Shown piece by piece: positions 18,136 through 27,677 of a stretch of 64,000 bases of DNA (position 1 is its first letter; the number at the start of each line of letters is the position of its first letter). Source of the stretch: Megaera sp965229545 (GTDB lineage Bacteria; Pseudomonadota; Alphaproteobacteria; Rickettsiales; Rickettsiaceae); the NCBI GenBank assembly GCA_965229545.1, contig OZ245887.1, forward strand, positions 992,001-1,056,000, given 5' to 3'. A program made the position numbers and the translations under genes. A model generated the notes under the pieces. The model had not been told where the DNA came from and ran no database searches. It saw only the letters and a list, made by a program, of their open reading frames with translations.

Positions 18136-18161
18136 AAAGGTGGGTTTCGCCCGCCTTTTTT
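18136..18161 (+). terminator. Intrinsic terminator in the rimP-nusA leader
   Basis: AAAGGTGGG (18136-18144) pairs with CCCGCCTTT (18150-18158) around TTTCG; the 9-bp stem has one G-T pair and is followed by T's through 18161. It lies downstream of the promoter at 18079-18107 and 24 bases before the rimP ATG. Transcripts from that promoter must read through it, so it may be an attenuator as well as the terminator of the helicase gene. Confidence 0.8.
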
Positions 18162-18184
18162 GTTGTGAGCATATTAAACTACAA

Positions 18185-18667
18185 ATGGAAGAAAAAATCA
18201 GATTATTAGTAGAACCTGTTATTGATTCTCTTGGGCTTGAGCTTGTTAAAGTAAATTTTCAAGGCGGAAGCAGAAAAGTACTTGAAATCCTTATTGATCG
18301 TAAGGACGGCAATAAAGTACAAGTTAAAGATTGTAGGGAAGTTAGTAAAAATGTTTCAGCTATTTTAGACGTTGAAGATATAATTAAAGATAAATATTTT
18401 CTTGAAGTAGCATCGGCTGGAATAGAGAGACCATTAGTCAAGTTACAAGATTTTGAAAGATTTCTAGGAAGGGAAATTAGACTAAAATTAAAAGAACCTC
18501 ATAATGGAAAAATTAGTTTTAAGGGAAGGTTGATTGAAGTAAAAGGAAAGGAAATAACAATAAAATCAAAAAATGTTCAATTGGTGTTTGCTTATGATAA
18601 TATTAAGGGAGCTAATTTGGTGCTTACCGATGAAGAATTTAAGCAATTATTAAAAGGAGCGAAATAA
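18185..18667 (+). CDS. rimP: Ribosome maturation factor RimP
   Basis: RimP assists late 30S subunit assembly. The ATG at 18185 is preferred: an upstream GTG frame from 18140 would run through the terminator stem-loop and has no family resemblance, whereas MEEKIRLLVEPVIDSLGLEL is the standard RimP start. The protein is 160 residues with the N-terminal domain motif VEVASAGIERPL-like sequence (here FLEVASAGIERPLVKL) and a C-terminal SH3-like domain. It is the first gene of rimP-nusA-infB-rbfA, a conserved order in bacteria. nusA begins 35 bases downstream. Confidence 0.93.
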   Translation: MEEKIRLLVEPVIDSLGLELVKVNFQGGSRKVLEILIDRKDGNKVQVKDCREVSKNVSAILDVEDIIKDKYFLEVASAGIERPLVKLQDFERFLGREIRLKLKEPHNGKISFKGRLIEVKGKEITIKSKNVQLVFAYDNIKGANLVLTDEEFKQLLKGAK

Positions 18668-18702
18668 TTAATGATTAGTTATATTAGAGGAGAATTATCG
18701 GA

Positions 18703-20193
18703 ATGAGTAACATAGGTAATGCAGAAATCCTGCAGATAGTTGAGGCAGTATCCAGGGAACGTGGAATACCAAGAGCAAATTTAATCGACGCTATGGAACA
18801 AGCTGTGCAAGTAGCTGGCCGTAAAAAGTATGGTCATGAACACAATATCAAGGCCGAAATTAATCATAATACAGGTGAAATTATATTATATCGGGTTCGT
18901 AAAGTAGTAGACAAAGTTGAAAATACATTTACAGAAATTTCTCTCTCTGATGCTATGTCTATTAAGTCTGATATTAAAATTGACGAAGAAATCTTAGAAA
19001 AATTACCTCCAATTGATTTGGGTAGAGTTGCAGCTCAAACAGCAAAACAAGTAATAGTACAAAAAGTAGGAGAAGCAGAACGTTTACGTCAGTACGAAGA
19101 TTACAAAGATCGCAAAGGCGATATTTTAAACGGGACTGTTAAAAGAATAGAATTCGGTAATATTATTGTTGATGTCGGCAGAGCAGAAGCATTACTAGGT
19201 AGAGATCAACAAATAAGAGGAGAAATCTTTAAAATCAATGATAGGATCAAAGCATTTGTTCTTGATGTTAGACCTGAAATGAAAGGCCCTCAAATATTTT
19301 TGTCAAGAACACATAATAAATTCCTTGAAAAATTATTTGAAATGGAAGTGCCTGAAATATACGACAATATTATTGAAATAAAAGCTATTGCCAGGGAGCC
19401 TGGTTCTAAAGCAAAAGTTGCAGTATTTGCCGCGGATGTTAGTGTTGACCCTGTTGGATCTTGTGTTGGAGTAAGGGGAAACAGAGTTCGAGCCATTACT
19501 AACGAGTTACACGGAGAGAAAATTGACGTAATCCTATGGGATAAAAATGTAGCTCAGTTTGTAATTAACTCAATGACTCCAGCCGAAATTTCAAAAATTG
19601 TTTTCGATGAAGACAAAAGAAAAGTAGAAATAGTAGTACCGGATGATCAACTCAGCCTTGCTATTGGTCGGCGCGGTCAAAACGTACGTCTTGCATCTAA
19701 AATTACCGGTTGGGCAATTGACGTAATGACTGAAGAACAAGAATCAAAAAGAAGGACAGAAGAGTTTACTAATACTACAGAATTATTCATTAAAGGTCTT
19801 GGTGTAGAAGAAGTGTTAGCGCAGCTATTGTCAGCAGAAGGATTTACAACCATAGATCAGATTGCCAGTACCGATAATTCAGTTCTTGAATCTATAGAAG
19901 GATTTGACCCAAAATTAGTAAAAGACCTAAAAGGCCGTGCTATAAAATATATCGAAAGTCAAAATGAAAAAATTATTACTAACTTAGAGCAGCTTGGTGT
20001 TGAACAAGAGCTAGTAGATGCTCTCGATCTACTGCCTGAATATATATTAAAATTAGCCGAGTATGGAGTAAAAACTATTGAAGATCTTGGGGAAATGTCG
20101 GTTGAGGAATTTAGAAATATTGTACCAGAAGATCATATAAACATTAAGGATATAGAGGAATTAATCAGTTTTGCTCAGGCTCAAAATAAATAA
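18703..20193 (+). CDS. nusA: Transcription termination/antitermination factor NusA
   Basis: NusA binds RNA polymerase and nascent RNA and modulates pausing, termination and antitermination. The 496-residue protein starts behind a clear AGAGGAG sequence. In order: N-terminal polymerase-binding domain (1-130), S1 domain from about 137 (GDILNGTVKRIEFGNIIVDVGRAEALL), KH domains with LAIGRRGQNVRLASKI at about 320, and two C-terminal helix-hairpin-helix-type acidic repeats. The size fits the alphaproteobacterial form. NusA often controls its own operon, relevant to the leader terminator upstream of rimP. Confidence 0.95.
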   Translation: MSNIGNAEILQIVEAVSRERGIPRANLIDAMEQAVQVAGRKKYGHEHNIKAEINHNTGEIILYRVRKVVDKVENTFTEISLSDAMSIKSDIKIDEEILEKLPPIDLGRVAAQTAKQVIVQKVGEAERLRQYEDYKDRKGDILNGTVKRIEFGNIIVDVGRAEALLGRDQQIRGEIFKINDRIKAFVLDVRPEMKGPQIFLSRTHNKFLEKLFEMEVPEIYDNIIEIKAIAREPGSKAKVAVFAADVSVDPVGSCVGVRGNRVRAITNELHGEKIDVILWDKNVAQFVINSMTPAEISKIVFDEDKRKVEIVVPDDQLSLAIGRRGQNVRLASKITGWAIDVMTEEQESKRRTEEFTNTTELFIKGLGVEEVLAQLLSAEGFTTIDQIASTDNSVLESIEGFDPKLVKDLKGRAIKYIESQNEKIITNLEQLGVEQELVDALDLLPEYILKLAEYGVKTIEDLGEMSVEEFRNIVPEDHINIKDIEELISFAQAQNK

Positions 20194-20290
20194 GCTATTT
20201 TATACTGTTCCTAGGAAAAATGGCTCGAGTATAACAAAATAACTGACTAATTTCTTTTATGTAAGAATATATAAGTATTTAGATTTTAAC

Positions 20291-22729
20291 ATGACAGACA
20301 ATAAAGATACAGAAGACAAAACAACCAAAAAGTTAACTCTTGGGGGAGCAAAGCTTACCTTAGGGAAAACTGCTTATCCTAGAAATTTGGCTAGAACCAT
20401 TGGTTCTTCGGGATCTACTGTTGTTGTAGAAGTTAAACGGGGTAAAGCAGTCTCTTCCGGAGTTAATCTCAGGAACGATAGGGAAGCTACTACTTCTACG
20501 GAGGACTTACAAGTAACCAGAAGACTATCTGTACTGCAAAAAGCACGTGAAGAGGATAAACTTGATGAAAGCAAAATTAGTACACTTTCCAAGCTCGTTG
20601 AAATTAATCAGGCTGTTCCGGTAGAAAAAGAATTAGAGAACTTATCTACAAAGGAAAGCGTTAAATCTTTAGAATTAGAACCAGCTGATAGTATTAGAAC
20701 TGATAAAAAGGATTTAGCATTAAAACCTAGTAAACAAAAGCTTCTTGAAGATGAAGAAGAATTTGAAAAGAAAAAATTAGAAGACGCTAAAGCTCTCATT
20801 AAGCAAAAGGTTATTGAACCTAAAAAAATTAAAAAATCCGATATCTTCAATATGCTGAGTGAAGATTCAGGCGATATTCCAACTAAAACAAGGAGTTTAG
20901 CGTCCATACAACGTGCTAAGGCAAAACAAAGACGCAAGAATGATAATTTAGATGGTAAAAAACAGGATAAAGTTTACAGGGAAGTGATTTTACCGGAAGT
21001 GATTACTGTATCTGAATTATCAAACCGCATGACGGAAAGAGTAACCGATGTTATACGGGAGTTAATGAAATTAGGTGTCATGGCAACAGCTAATCAGTCA
21101 ATTGACGCTGATACGGCTGAACTTGTTGTTACTACTTTTGGTCACTCTGTTAAAATGGTACAAGAGTCAGATGTAGAAAATATTCTTAATAACGAAGAAG
21201 ATAGACCTGAAGATCTACAGCCAAGAGCTCCTATAGTTACAGTAATGGGACACGTTGATCATGGAAAAACATCACTTTTAGACGCTTTAAAATCTACTGA
21301 TGTAGCAGCAGGTGAAGCAGGCGGTATAACACAGCACATAGGGGCTTATAGTGTCAAAATGTCTGATAATAGAATGATCACTTTTATTGACACTCCAGGT
21401 CATGAAGCTTTTACTGAAATGCGAACAAGAGGAGCAAAAGTTACTGATATTGTAGTATTAGTAGTTGCAGCTGATGATGGCATTAAAGCTCAGACCATTG
21501 AGGCAATAAGCCATGCTAAAGCTGCCGGCGTTCCTATCATAGTAGCAATTAATAAAATTGATAAACCTGAGGCAAATATTGAAAAAGTTAAAAATGAGCT
21601 ACTTCAGCATGAACTGGTTCCTGAAGATCTTGGCGGGGATATCGTAGTAGTTCCAGTTTCCGCTAAAGAGAAAAAGAACCTTGATAAGCTTGAGGAGGCA
21701 ATTTTATTAGTTGCAGAGATGGAAGACCTAAAAGCAAATCCTAATACTATAGCTTCCGGTGTAGTAATCGAATCAAAAATAGATAAAGGGCAAGGGGTAA
21801 TTGCTAGTGTTCTAGTTCAACGTGGTACCTTAAAAAATGCTGATCTGTTAGTTGCTGGAACAACCTACGGCCGTATTAAGAAAATGAATAACGACAAGGG
21901 GAAATCTGTTTTAGATGCACTTCCTTCATATGTAGTTGAAATTTTTGGTCTGAATACTGCCCCTTCAGCGGGTGATCTATTTAATGTCGTTATGACGGAA
22001 AAGCAAGCTAGAGATATTACAGAATATAGAATTCGCAAGTCAAAAGAAAATAAGGTTACTGCTTCAAAAACTAGTCTGGAAGATTTGTTCCAAAAAGCCT
22101 CTGGCGATGGTAAGATCAAAGAATTGCCGATAATTATTAAAGGTGATGTACACGGTTCAATTGAAGCCATAATTGGCAGCTTAAATAAAATTGCCAGTGA
22201 TGAGGTAAAACTAAGAATCATTCATCAAGGAGTTGGAGCTATTACCGAATCTGATGTTACCCTTTCTAAAGCAACTGGAGCAATAATTCTTGGTTTTAAT
22301 GTCAGATCAAATACAGCAGCCAGAGCCGATGCGGAGAAAAACAAGGTTGATATTAGATATTATTCAATAATATATAATTTAATTGACGATATTAAAGCTA
22401 TCATGAGTGGTATGCTATCGCCTGTAATTCGTGAGATCTATATTGGTTCTGTTGAGATACGTGAAGTGTTTAATGTTTCTAAAGTAGGTAAAGTTGCAGG
22501 AAGTTATGTAACTAAAGGGATTATTAAAAGAGGTGCGGGTGTTAGATTACTTCGCGATAATGTAGTTATTCACGAAGGCAAACTTAAAACCTTGAAGCGT
22601 TTTAAAGAAGATGTAAAAGAGGTAAACGAAGGTTTTGAATGCGGTATTGCTTTTGAAAATTGTGATGATATTAAAGTAGGTGATTTGGTAGAGGTATTTG
22701 AAATTGTCCAAGAGCAAAAGCAACTTTAA
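20291..22729 (+). CDS. infB: Translation initiation factor IF-2
   Basis: GTPase that places initiator fMet-tRNA on the 30S subunit. Of 812 residues, the first 310 form the variable charged N-terminal part rich in Lys, Glu and Ser, followed by an IF2-N helix region (about 230-290). The G domain carries G1 GHVDHGKTSL, G3 DTPGHEAF and G4 NKID. Domains II, III and the fMet-tRNA-binding C2 domain follow to the end (GFECGIAFENCDDIKVGDL). It overlaps the rbfA reading frame by 32 bases. The frame is intact. Confidence 0.96.
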   Translation: MTDNKDTEDKTTKKLTLGGAKLTLGKTAYPRNLARTIGSSGSTVVVEVKRGKAVSSGVNLRNDREATTSTEDLQVTRRLSVLQKAREEDKLDESKISTLSKLVEINQAVPVEKELENLSTKESVKSLELEPADSIRTDKKDLALKPSKQKLLEDEEEFEKKKLEDAKALIKQKVIEPKKIKKSDIFNMLSEDSGDIPTKTRSLASIQRAKAKQRRKNDNLDGKKQDKVYREVILPEVITVSELSNRMTERVTDVIRELMKLGVMATANQSIDADTAELVVTTFGHSVKMVQESDVENILNNEEDRPEDLQPRAPIVTVMGHVDHGKTSLLDALKSTDVAAGEAGGITQHIGAYSVKMSDNRMITFIDTPGHEAFTEMRTRGAKVTDIVVLVVAADDGIKAQTIEAISHAKAAGVPIIVAINKIDKPEANIEKVKNELLQHELVPEDLGGDIVVVPVSAKEKKNLDKLEEAILLVAEMEDLKANPNTIASGVVIESKIDKGQGVIASVLVQRGTLKNADLLVAGTTYGRIKKMNNDKGKSVLDALPSYVVEIFGLNTAPSAGDLFNVVMTEKQARDITEYRIRKSKENKVTASKTSLEDLFQKASGDGKIKELPIIIKGDVHGSIEAIIGSLNKIASDEVKLRIIHQGVGAITESDVTLSKATGAIILGFNVRSNTAARADAEKNKVDIRYYSIIYNLIDDIKAIMSGMLSPVIREIYIGSVEIREVFNVSKVGKVAGSYVTKGIIKRGAGVRLLRDNVVIHEGKLKTLKRFKEDVKEVNEGFECGIAFENCDDIKVGDLVEVFEIVQEQKQL

Positions 22730-23093
22730 GCTTAAAGATAGGGAGAAACACCAATCACAAAGGCAGCTAAAAGTTTCTCAATTAATTGGATCGGCTATAA
22801 TTAATTGTCTTATCAAAGGAAAGCGGGTCGATATAAGATTTATCCCCATGCCTTTGACGATTACCAAGGTAAGTATCTCTGCCGATTTAAAAGTTGCTAG
22901 TTGTTACTTTTTACCCTTTAATACAAACTTATCAAGAAATGAAATTTTAGAAGCTCTCGAAGAATCAAAATATATTATTAGGCAATATGTGACAAAAGAA
23001 ATCAATTTAAGATATTCACCTGAAATTAGATTTTTTTATGATCAAGCCTTTGAAAATGCTGCCAAAATTAACCTATTGCTTAATAAGTTATAA
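22698..23093 (+). CDS. rbfA: Ribosome-binding factor A
   Basis: RbfA binds 16S rRNA in the 30S subunit during maturation and cold adaptation. The reading frame of up to 131 residues has the single KH-like fold pattern: basic helix (REKHQSQRQLKVSQLIGSAI), strand with PLTITKVSISADLKVASCYF and the later RQYVTKEINLRYSPEIRFFYD. No ATG is available upstream of the fold; the start is probably TTG at 22698 or 22704, inside the end of infB. The gene closes the rimP operon. An IS256 remnant begins 29 bases after its stop. Confidence 0.88.
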   Translation: MKLSKSKSNFKLKDREKHQSQRQLKVSQLIGSAIINCLIKGKRVDIRFIPMPLTITKVSISADLKVASCYFLPFNTNLSRNEILEALEESKYIIRQYVTKEINLRYSPEIRFFYDQAFENAAKINLLLNKL

Positions 23094-23121
23094 AGGCTAT
23101 ATTCTCAATAACTTTACAATT

Positions 23122-24293
23122 GAGTCTGTCATATAGTTTGTGTAAGTTGCAAAAGGATATAGTAGAAGATACTATAAAAAAGCAACTTAAATACAGAGGA
23201 AAAAATGGCTAAAAAATTAGCAGAAAAAGAAGTAGATATAAATACTAAATTAGTCGAAGAATTACTATCAAAAGCAGATCCATCTGAATTATTTGGTCGC
23301 GGGTGGATTATTTAATAAACTTAAAAAGCAAATAGTAGAGAGAATTCTTTGAAAGTGAATTAGAACACGATCTAGGTTATTCTAAACATAGTAAGATAAT
23401 CAAGAGCGATAATAATCGTCGCAACGGCAGTTATGAAAAAACGATTATAGATGACGACGGTCATCAGATTACCGTAGATGTTTCAAGGGACAGGGAAGGA
23501 GAATTTGAACCTCAATTGATTCCTGAAGGAGTTAGGAGATTTAGTGGTTTTGATGATAAAGTGATTTCACTATATGCAAGAGGGATGACTGTCAGTGAGA
23601 TACATAGCCATTTAGAGGAGATATACCAGACCAATATTTCCAAGGACCTTATATCAACTGTCACTGACGGAGTAATAGAAGAAGTTACTACAGGCAAAAC
23701 AGGTCCCTAGACGATGTATATCCAATATTATATTTGGATTGCATACACGTTAAAGCAAGGGATAATCATACAGTAATTAACAAAGCGGTATATCTTGCAA
23801 TAGGTGTTAACATGGAAGGGAAAAAGGAATTACTGTTTTCTTATAAGGATTTAAAAGCGGTCACAGCGGATCTTAAAAGGATTTACACTGCAAACAGCGA
23901 AGAAATAGGATATCTGGAGCTAAAATCGTTTGCTGCTAAATGGGATAATAAATATCCTGTGATCTCTGATATTTGGCAAAGGAATTGGAGCGGGATTATT
24001 CCTCTTTTTGCTTTTCCTGATGAGATTAGGCGGGTAATTTATACTACCAATGCGATAGAATCGATAAATCGTCAAATCAGAAAAATCATCAACAATAAAG
24101 GGGTTTTTCCAGATGATAAGTCTATTTTAAAAATCGTATTTTTGGCTCTAAAAAATGCTGCCAAAAAATGGACCATGCCGATTAAAAATTGGTCTTTGGC
24201 ATTGAATCAATTTGAAATTTTATGCGGGGATTTTAGGCATGATTTACTGGAATTAAAAAATACAACAACTTACACAAAATAAATGATTGACTC
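23122..24293 (+). mobile_element. Decayed IS256-family element with 8-bp target duplication
   Basis: Ends are GAGTCTGTCATATAGTTTG at 23122 and the reverse complement of GAGTCAATCATTTATTTTG ending at 24293; both continue TGTAAGTTG inwards. Flanks TTACAATT (23114-23121) and TTACAATA (24294-24301) agree in 7 of 8 bases, the duplication length expected for IS256. It inserted just after rbfA. The enclosed transposase is badly broken, so this copy probably moved with help from an intact relative. Confidence 0.88.
23205..24282 (+). pseudogene. IS256-family transposase, multiple frameshifts and internal deletion
   Basis: The frame begins MAKKLAEKEVDINTKLVEEL, then breaks at GGTCGCGGGTGG (about 23299), again near 23340 (GAGAGAATTC) and again near 23695 (TTACTACAGG), with recognisable transposase sequence in other frames between the breaks. 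In the last part homology jumps from GKKELL to YKDLKAVTADLKRIY. This removes roughly 70 residues of the catalytic core that mutator-type transposases have between these motifs. The C-terminus retains VIYTTNAIESINRQIRK. Not functional. The copy at 48764 shares every frameshift in the portion it retains. Confidence 0.85.
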
Positions 24294-24301
24294 TTACAAT
24301 A

Positions 24302-24602
24302 CAGTACAAATTCCTGTACTACTTAATTATATTTTTATCCCTGCCGATCCAAGCCCATTTGAAATCGCCCTTTTTATTACTTTGCTTAAGAACGTTTTTG
24401 ACCTTAACTTTCTGAGGATTTCCCAATAATAGTAAAGAGAAAAATACTAACTATCTTTTATATTAAATAAATTTTGAGTGTATTTTCTGGATTTAATCAT
24501 CTCGTTTTGATAAAAGCAATACGATTTACCTGTATAAAAAGCCTATATATGCCTTTCTAACTTAGTCTCTTAAACAAGAAGGTAAACTTTAATTATTTGC
24601 TT
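24302..24602. other. Spacer between IS256 remnant and surA-like gene
   Basis: About 300 AT-rich bases. On the minus strand, 24319-24453 can be read as the tail of a protein (ending KKGDFKWAWIGRDKNIIK before a stop at 24319-24321). It has no start and was not recognised; it may be a gene end cut off by rearrangement. No RNA gene or clear terminator was seen. Confidence 0.35.
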
Positions 24603-25490
24603 TTAATCTTTAAGTAAAATATTTATGTAAGCTTTTGATTTGAGATCTTTAAAAAACTTCTCGGCTTTTTTAGACATTTTTTGATTTGATAAGAAGCCTT
24701 TGACTTTATCAATTTCCTCTCCTGATACAGAAGCTTTTTTAGTACAAACTAAGACTAGTTTAAATTTACCATCTTCTTGATAAACATTACTACAGCTATT
24801 TTCATTTGTATCTAAAATAACAGATTTTGTTTTATCTCCTAAATCCTTTAATTTACGTTCAATTTTTTCTCCAATTGCAAAATCAGCATATAATTTGTTT
24901 TCTATGTTACTACAATCTGTAAGAGTTTTTTGCAGTTTTTGCATTTTATTTAAATTTTTCTCATCAGAATTAAGGGAAGTAAATATCCAAGCTGTAATAT
25001 TAAAATCTTCATATCCACTATTAATTACTGCTATGTCTAGTTCCTTAGGGCTAACTGAAATTGAGTTAGAAAGATTGCTAATAATATTATACTTGATTAA
25101 GTCGCTTTTTATTTGCTTTTTGAAACTATCGGCACTTACACCTAATTCCCGCATATATTGTAGTAAATAGCCTTTAGGCATTTTGTTTCTCTCTTCGATA
25201 GTTAATATTACACTATCGATTTCTGGTTCAGAGATTTTAACACCTGTTTTTTCTGCATGTTGATTTAACAGTTCTTCCTCGATTAGAAGGTTTAGAACAT
25301 TTTTGTTTAGCTGTTTATCGGTATGGGGATCAGAATTATCCACTTTATTTAAAGCAATAACCATCTTTTTTCTTGCGGTAAATTCGTACATGGTGATTGG
25401 TTCGTCATTTACGACAGCCACTATATCTTGCTGTTTTGCAAAACAGTTTACTGAAAAGAAGAAAATAATTAAACCAATTAAATATTTCAT
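24603..25490 (-). CDS. surA: SurA-like periplasmic chaperone
   Basis: Predicted periplasmic protein of 295 residues with a signal peptide (MKYLIGLIIFFFSVNCFA, cleavage near residue 18). The part after it, DIVAVVNDEPITMYEFTARK, is the classical SurA N-terminal chaperone opening, and LLIEEELLNQHAEKTGVKIS follows. The central PpiC-type rotamase motif is not clear: residues 160-280 look diverged, so it may act only as a chaperone for outer-membrane proteins. It lies 9 bases downstream of lptD on the same strand, the order found in many proteobacteria, and SurA is needed to fold LptD in the outer membrane. Confidence 0.8.
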   Translation of the reverse strand: MKYLIGLIIFFFSVNCFAKQQDIVAVVNDEPITMYEFTARKKMVIALNKVDNSDPHTDKQLNKNVLNLLIEEELLNQHAEKTGVKISEPEIDSVILTIEERNKMPKGYLLQYMRELGVSADSFKKQIKSDLIKYNIISNLSNSISVSPKELDIAVINSGYEDFNITAWIFTSLNSDEKNLNKMQKLQKTLTDCSNIENKLYADFAIGEKIERKLKDLGDKTKSVILDTNENSCSNVYQEDGKFKLVLVCTKKASVSGEEIDKVKGFLSNQKMSKKAEKFFKDLKSKAYINILLKD

Positions 25491-25499
25491 AAATTAATC

Positions 25500-27611
25500 T
25501 CACATGTTTAAGACTTTTAATCCGATAGCAAAAGTTTGGCTACTATTTTTTTTGATCCCCCTACTTTTGTCATGGGTAAAGTTATCATAAAAGCTTCCAG
25601 TAATACTAACACAATCCATGATATATGTCACCTGTATACTTCTACTTAACAGCCTGGTTTTTTTTGTTATATCAAAGTGCGTGCTAGTATCAACTCTTAA
25701 TGATTCAAATATTTGGTAACCTACACTCAAGCTAATCTGATTAACCTTATTTTCAGGAAATATTGAACCATCATCCGAATAATATTTTGAAATATTATTC
25801 AATTTAGAAAAAGATAAGCTCGTAGTGAGCTTTTTTGAAGTAGTTGTTACACCTACTTCATCTCTTATTGGGTTTAATTTTTTATCTTTTCTAAATCTAT
25901 AATACAATTTCAGATTATTAGCTATATCGATTGATGAGGTTCCCACGTAATCTTTATTACCTTTTGTATTAATATTATTCTGATAAATTAGCTGCCCTAA
26001 GAAGAGATCCAAATAATATTGTTCGAAAAGTAAAGAACCATTAATTCCATAACTGAACCTTTTACCATAATCGTGGTAGTCTATACCGCTAAACTTATTA
26101 GGACTAAATAGATTATATTCTGATAATTCATATTTGCTTACATCAATAAGAGCAAATTTCTCAAAATTTTTATTATAGTTTGTACCAATAAAAGCTGCTA
26201 CAATCGGTTCTATTTTGGCTGTTACAGTCCCAAAAATATCCCGCACTAATGGATAGCGCCATTTTGCATGAAATTCAGGAATATTTCTGGTCCATATCTT
26301 TTCTTTTTCCGTATTTGGTAAAAAATTATTAGAACTATACCAATATAAATCACTTCTATTTGCTAAGGCAAAATTGAATAAATGCCCATTTGAGGTTATT
26401 ATTTTTTTACTTAACGTTAATTCTAAAGCGTTTCTTGCTAATTGCCTTTGATAATCTTCATTATAAGCTATAGAGTTATTTTTGAGTTGAAAAAGGGTAG
26501 TTTCCTCGTCATCTACGGCTATTACTTTTTGTACTTTAACCCTTGGAAACACAAGTGGAGCTTTATTCTTTTTATCACTTGTTCTGAAACCTTGAAAGGA
26601 GTATCCTTCATGAGAAAGGTAATCAGTTTTATCTACCTTATTTGCATAAATTTTTGATTCCAAGTAGTTTGCATAATTTTCAAAATCATTTACAAGATAA
26701 GCTTTATCAGAAGCTCTATTTAAATCAAAGCCATAATTAATTTCATCTTTGTAAAAATTACCTTTGGCAAATATGGTATATCTGTGAGGTTTTGAATGCT
26801 TTTCTCCTTTATAGTATGGATGATGGGTATAACTACCTTTTACTTCATAACTACCATATTTAATAAGATGCCTAAGTTCTCCATGAAAAATTGTATGGCT
26901 TTTCGACATATGTGGGCTTAAGGTAAAGTCCAGATTTGGTTTGACCCTAAAATATATTGGTAAAACATATTTACTTCTGGTGATTTCAGGTACCAGGATT
27001 CCTGATTTAGCATCAGCTGCCGGTGTTGGATGAAAAAAATAGGGAAAATAGGCTACCGGAAGGCCAAAAACCTCAAAAAACATGTTTTTATACGTTATTC
27101 TTTGTTTTTCATAATCTATATCTGTATCTTTTGCTCTCATTTGCCAAATAGGCTTATTGGCGCAATAAATTTTACAGGGACTAAAAACTGCTTTATATAA
27201 ACCAAATTTATTTATACCATTTCTACTACCATATGCGGCCATAACTAGCGAATCATCGGGCAGTTTCAAAAGGAATTCATCGATAAGAGCCTTTTTGAGT
27301 TTGTCTTTTAACACTGCTCTTTGTCCGGTAGCAATTCTTCCTTGCTCATCTTTAATCCTTATGTTGCCTTCAGCAAATAATACATCTTTTTTGATATCGT
27401 AATATAGGCTATCGGCTCTTAGTATGTATGGTCCCATAGAAACATACACATTACCATTTGCTGCTAACGTGTCAGAATTATCGTCATATTTTATAAGATC
27501 GGCTTTTAATGTGACTAAATCGTTTTCTGCTATTTTAGGACCTAACGCATAACTATTTTGTATGGTACAAAAAATGATTAGAACTAATAAAAAATTGCCA
27601 AAAGACTGCAT
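25500..27611 (-). CDS. lptD: LPS-assembly outer-membrane protein LptD
   Basis: LptD inserts lipopolysaccharide into the outer leaflet of the outer membrane. The 703-residue protein has a signal peptide (about 1-22, ending NSYA), an N-terminal OstA/LptA-like jellyroll with LAANGNVYVSMGPYILRADSL (about 45-70), and a long beta-barrel region of alternating aromatic strands to the C-terminus. The linker segment PYFFHPTPAADAKSGILVP is a conserved LptD landmark. Its presence implies that the organism makes LPS or a related glycolipid. It is transcribed away from xseA, with only 66 bases between the two starts. Confidence 0.92.
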   Translation of the reverse strand: MQSFGNFLLVLIIFCTIQNSYALGPKIAENDLVTLKADLIKYDDNSDTLAANGNVYVSMGPYILRADSLYYDIKKDVLFAEGNIRIKDEQGRIATGQRAVLKDKLKKALIDEFLLKLPDDSLVMAAYGSRNGINKFGLYKAVFSPCKIYCANKPIWQMRAKDTDIDYEKQRITYKNMFFEVFGLPVAYFPYFFHPTPAADAKSGILVPEITRSKYVLPIYFRVKPNLDFTLSPHMSKSHTIFHGELRHLIKYGSYEVKGSYTHHPYYKGEKHSKPHRYTIFAKGNFYKDEINYGFDLNRASDKAYLVNDFENYANYLESKIYANKVDKTDYLSHEGYSFQGFRTSDKKNKAPLVFPRVKVQKVIAVDDEETTLFQLKNNSIAYNEDYQRQLARNALELTLSKKIITSNGHLFNFALANRSDLYWYSSNNFLPNTEKEKIWTRNIPEFHAKWRYPLVRDIFGTVTAKIEPIVAAFIGTNYNKNFEKFALIDVSKYELSEYNLFSPNKFSGIDYHDYGKRFSYGINGSLLFEQYYLDLFLGQLIYQNNINTKGNKDYVGTSSIDIANNLKLYYRFRKDKKLNPIRDEVGVTTTSKKLTTSLSFSKLNNISKYYSDDGSIFPENKVNQISLSVGYQIFESLRVDTSTHFDITKKTRLLSRSIQVTYIMDCVSITGSFYDNFTHDKSRGIKKNSSQTFAIGLKVLNM

Positions 27612-27677
27612 TTAAATTAATTTAAAACCAATTATAATTAAAAAAGCCTATTATAGAGGCTGATTTAATATTAGTAA

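Noticed and set aside
24302..24602. Gene in the spacer before the surA-like gene
   Set aside because: Only a 40-45-residue minus-strand frame without start or recognised domain; insufficient to call a gene.
27640..27665. Small AGCCT/AGGCT hairpin between lptD and xseA as a terminator
   Set aside because: It lies between two divergent gene starts, where no terminator is expected, and the stem is only five pairs.
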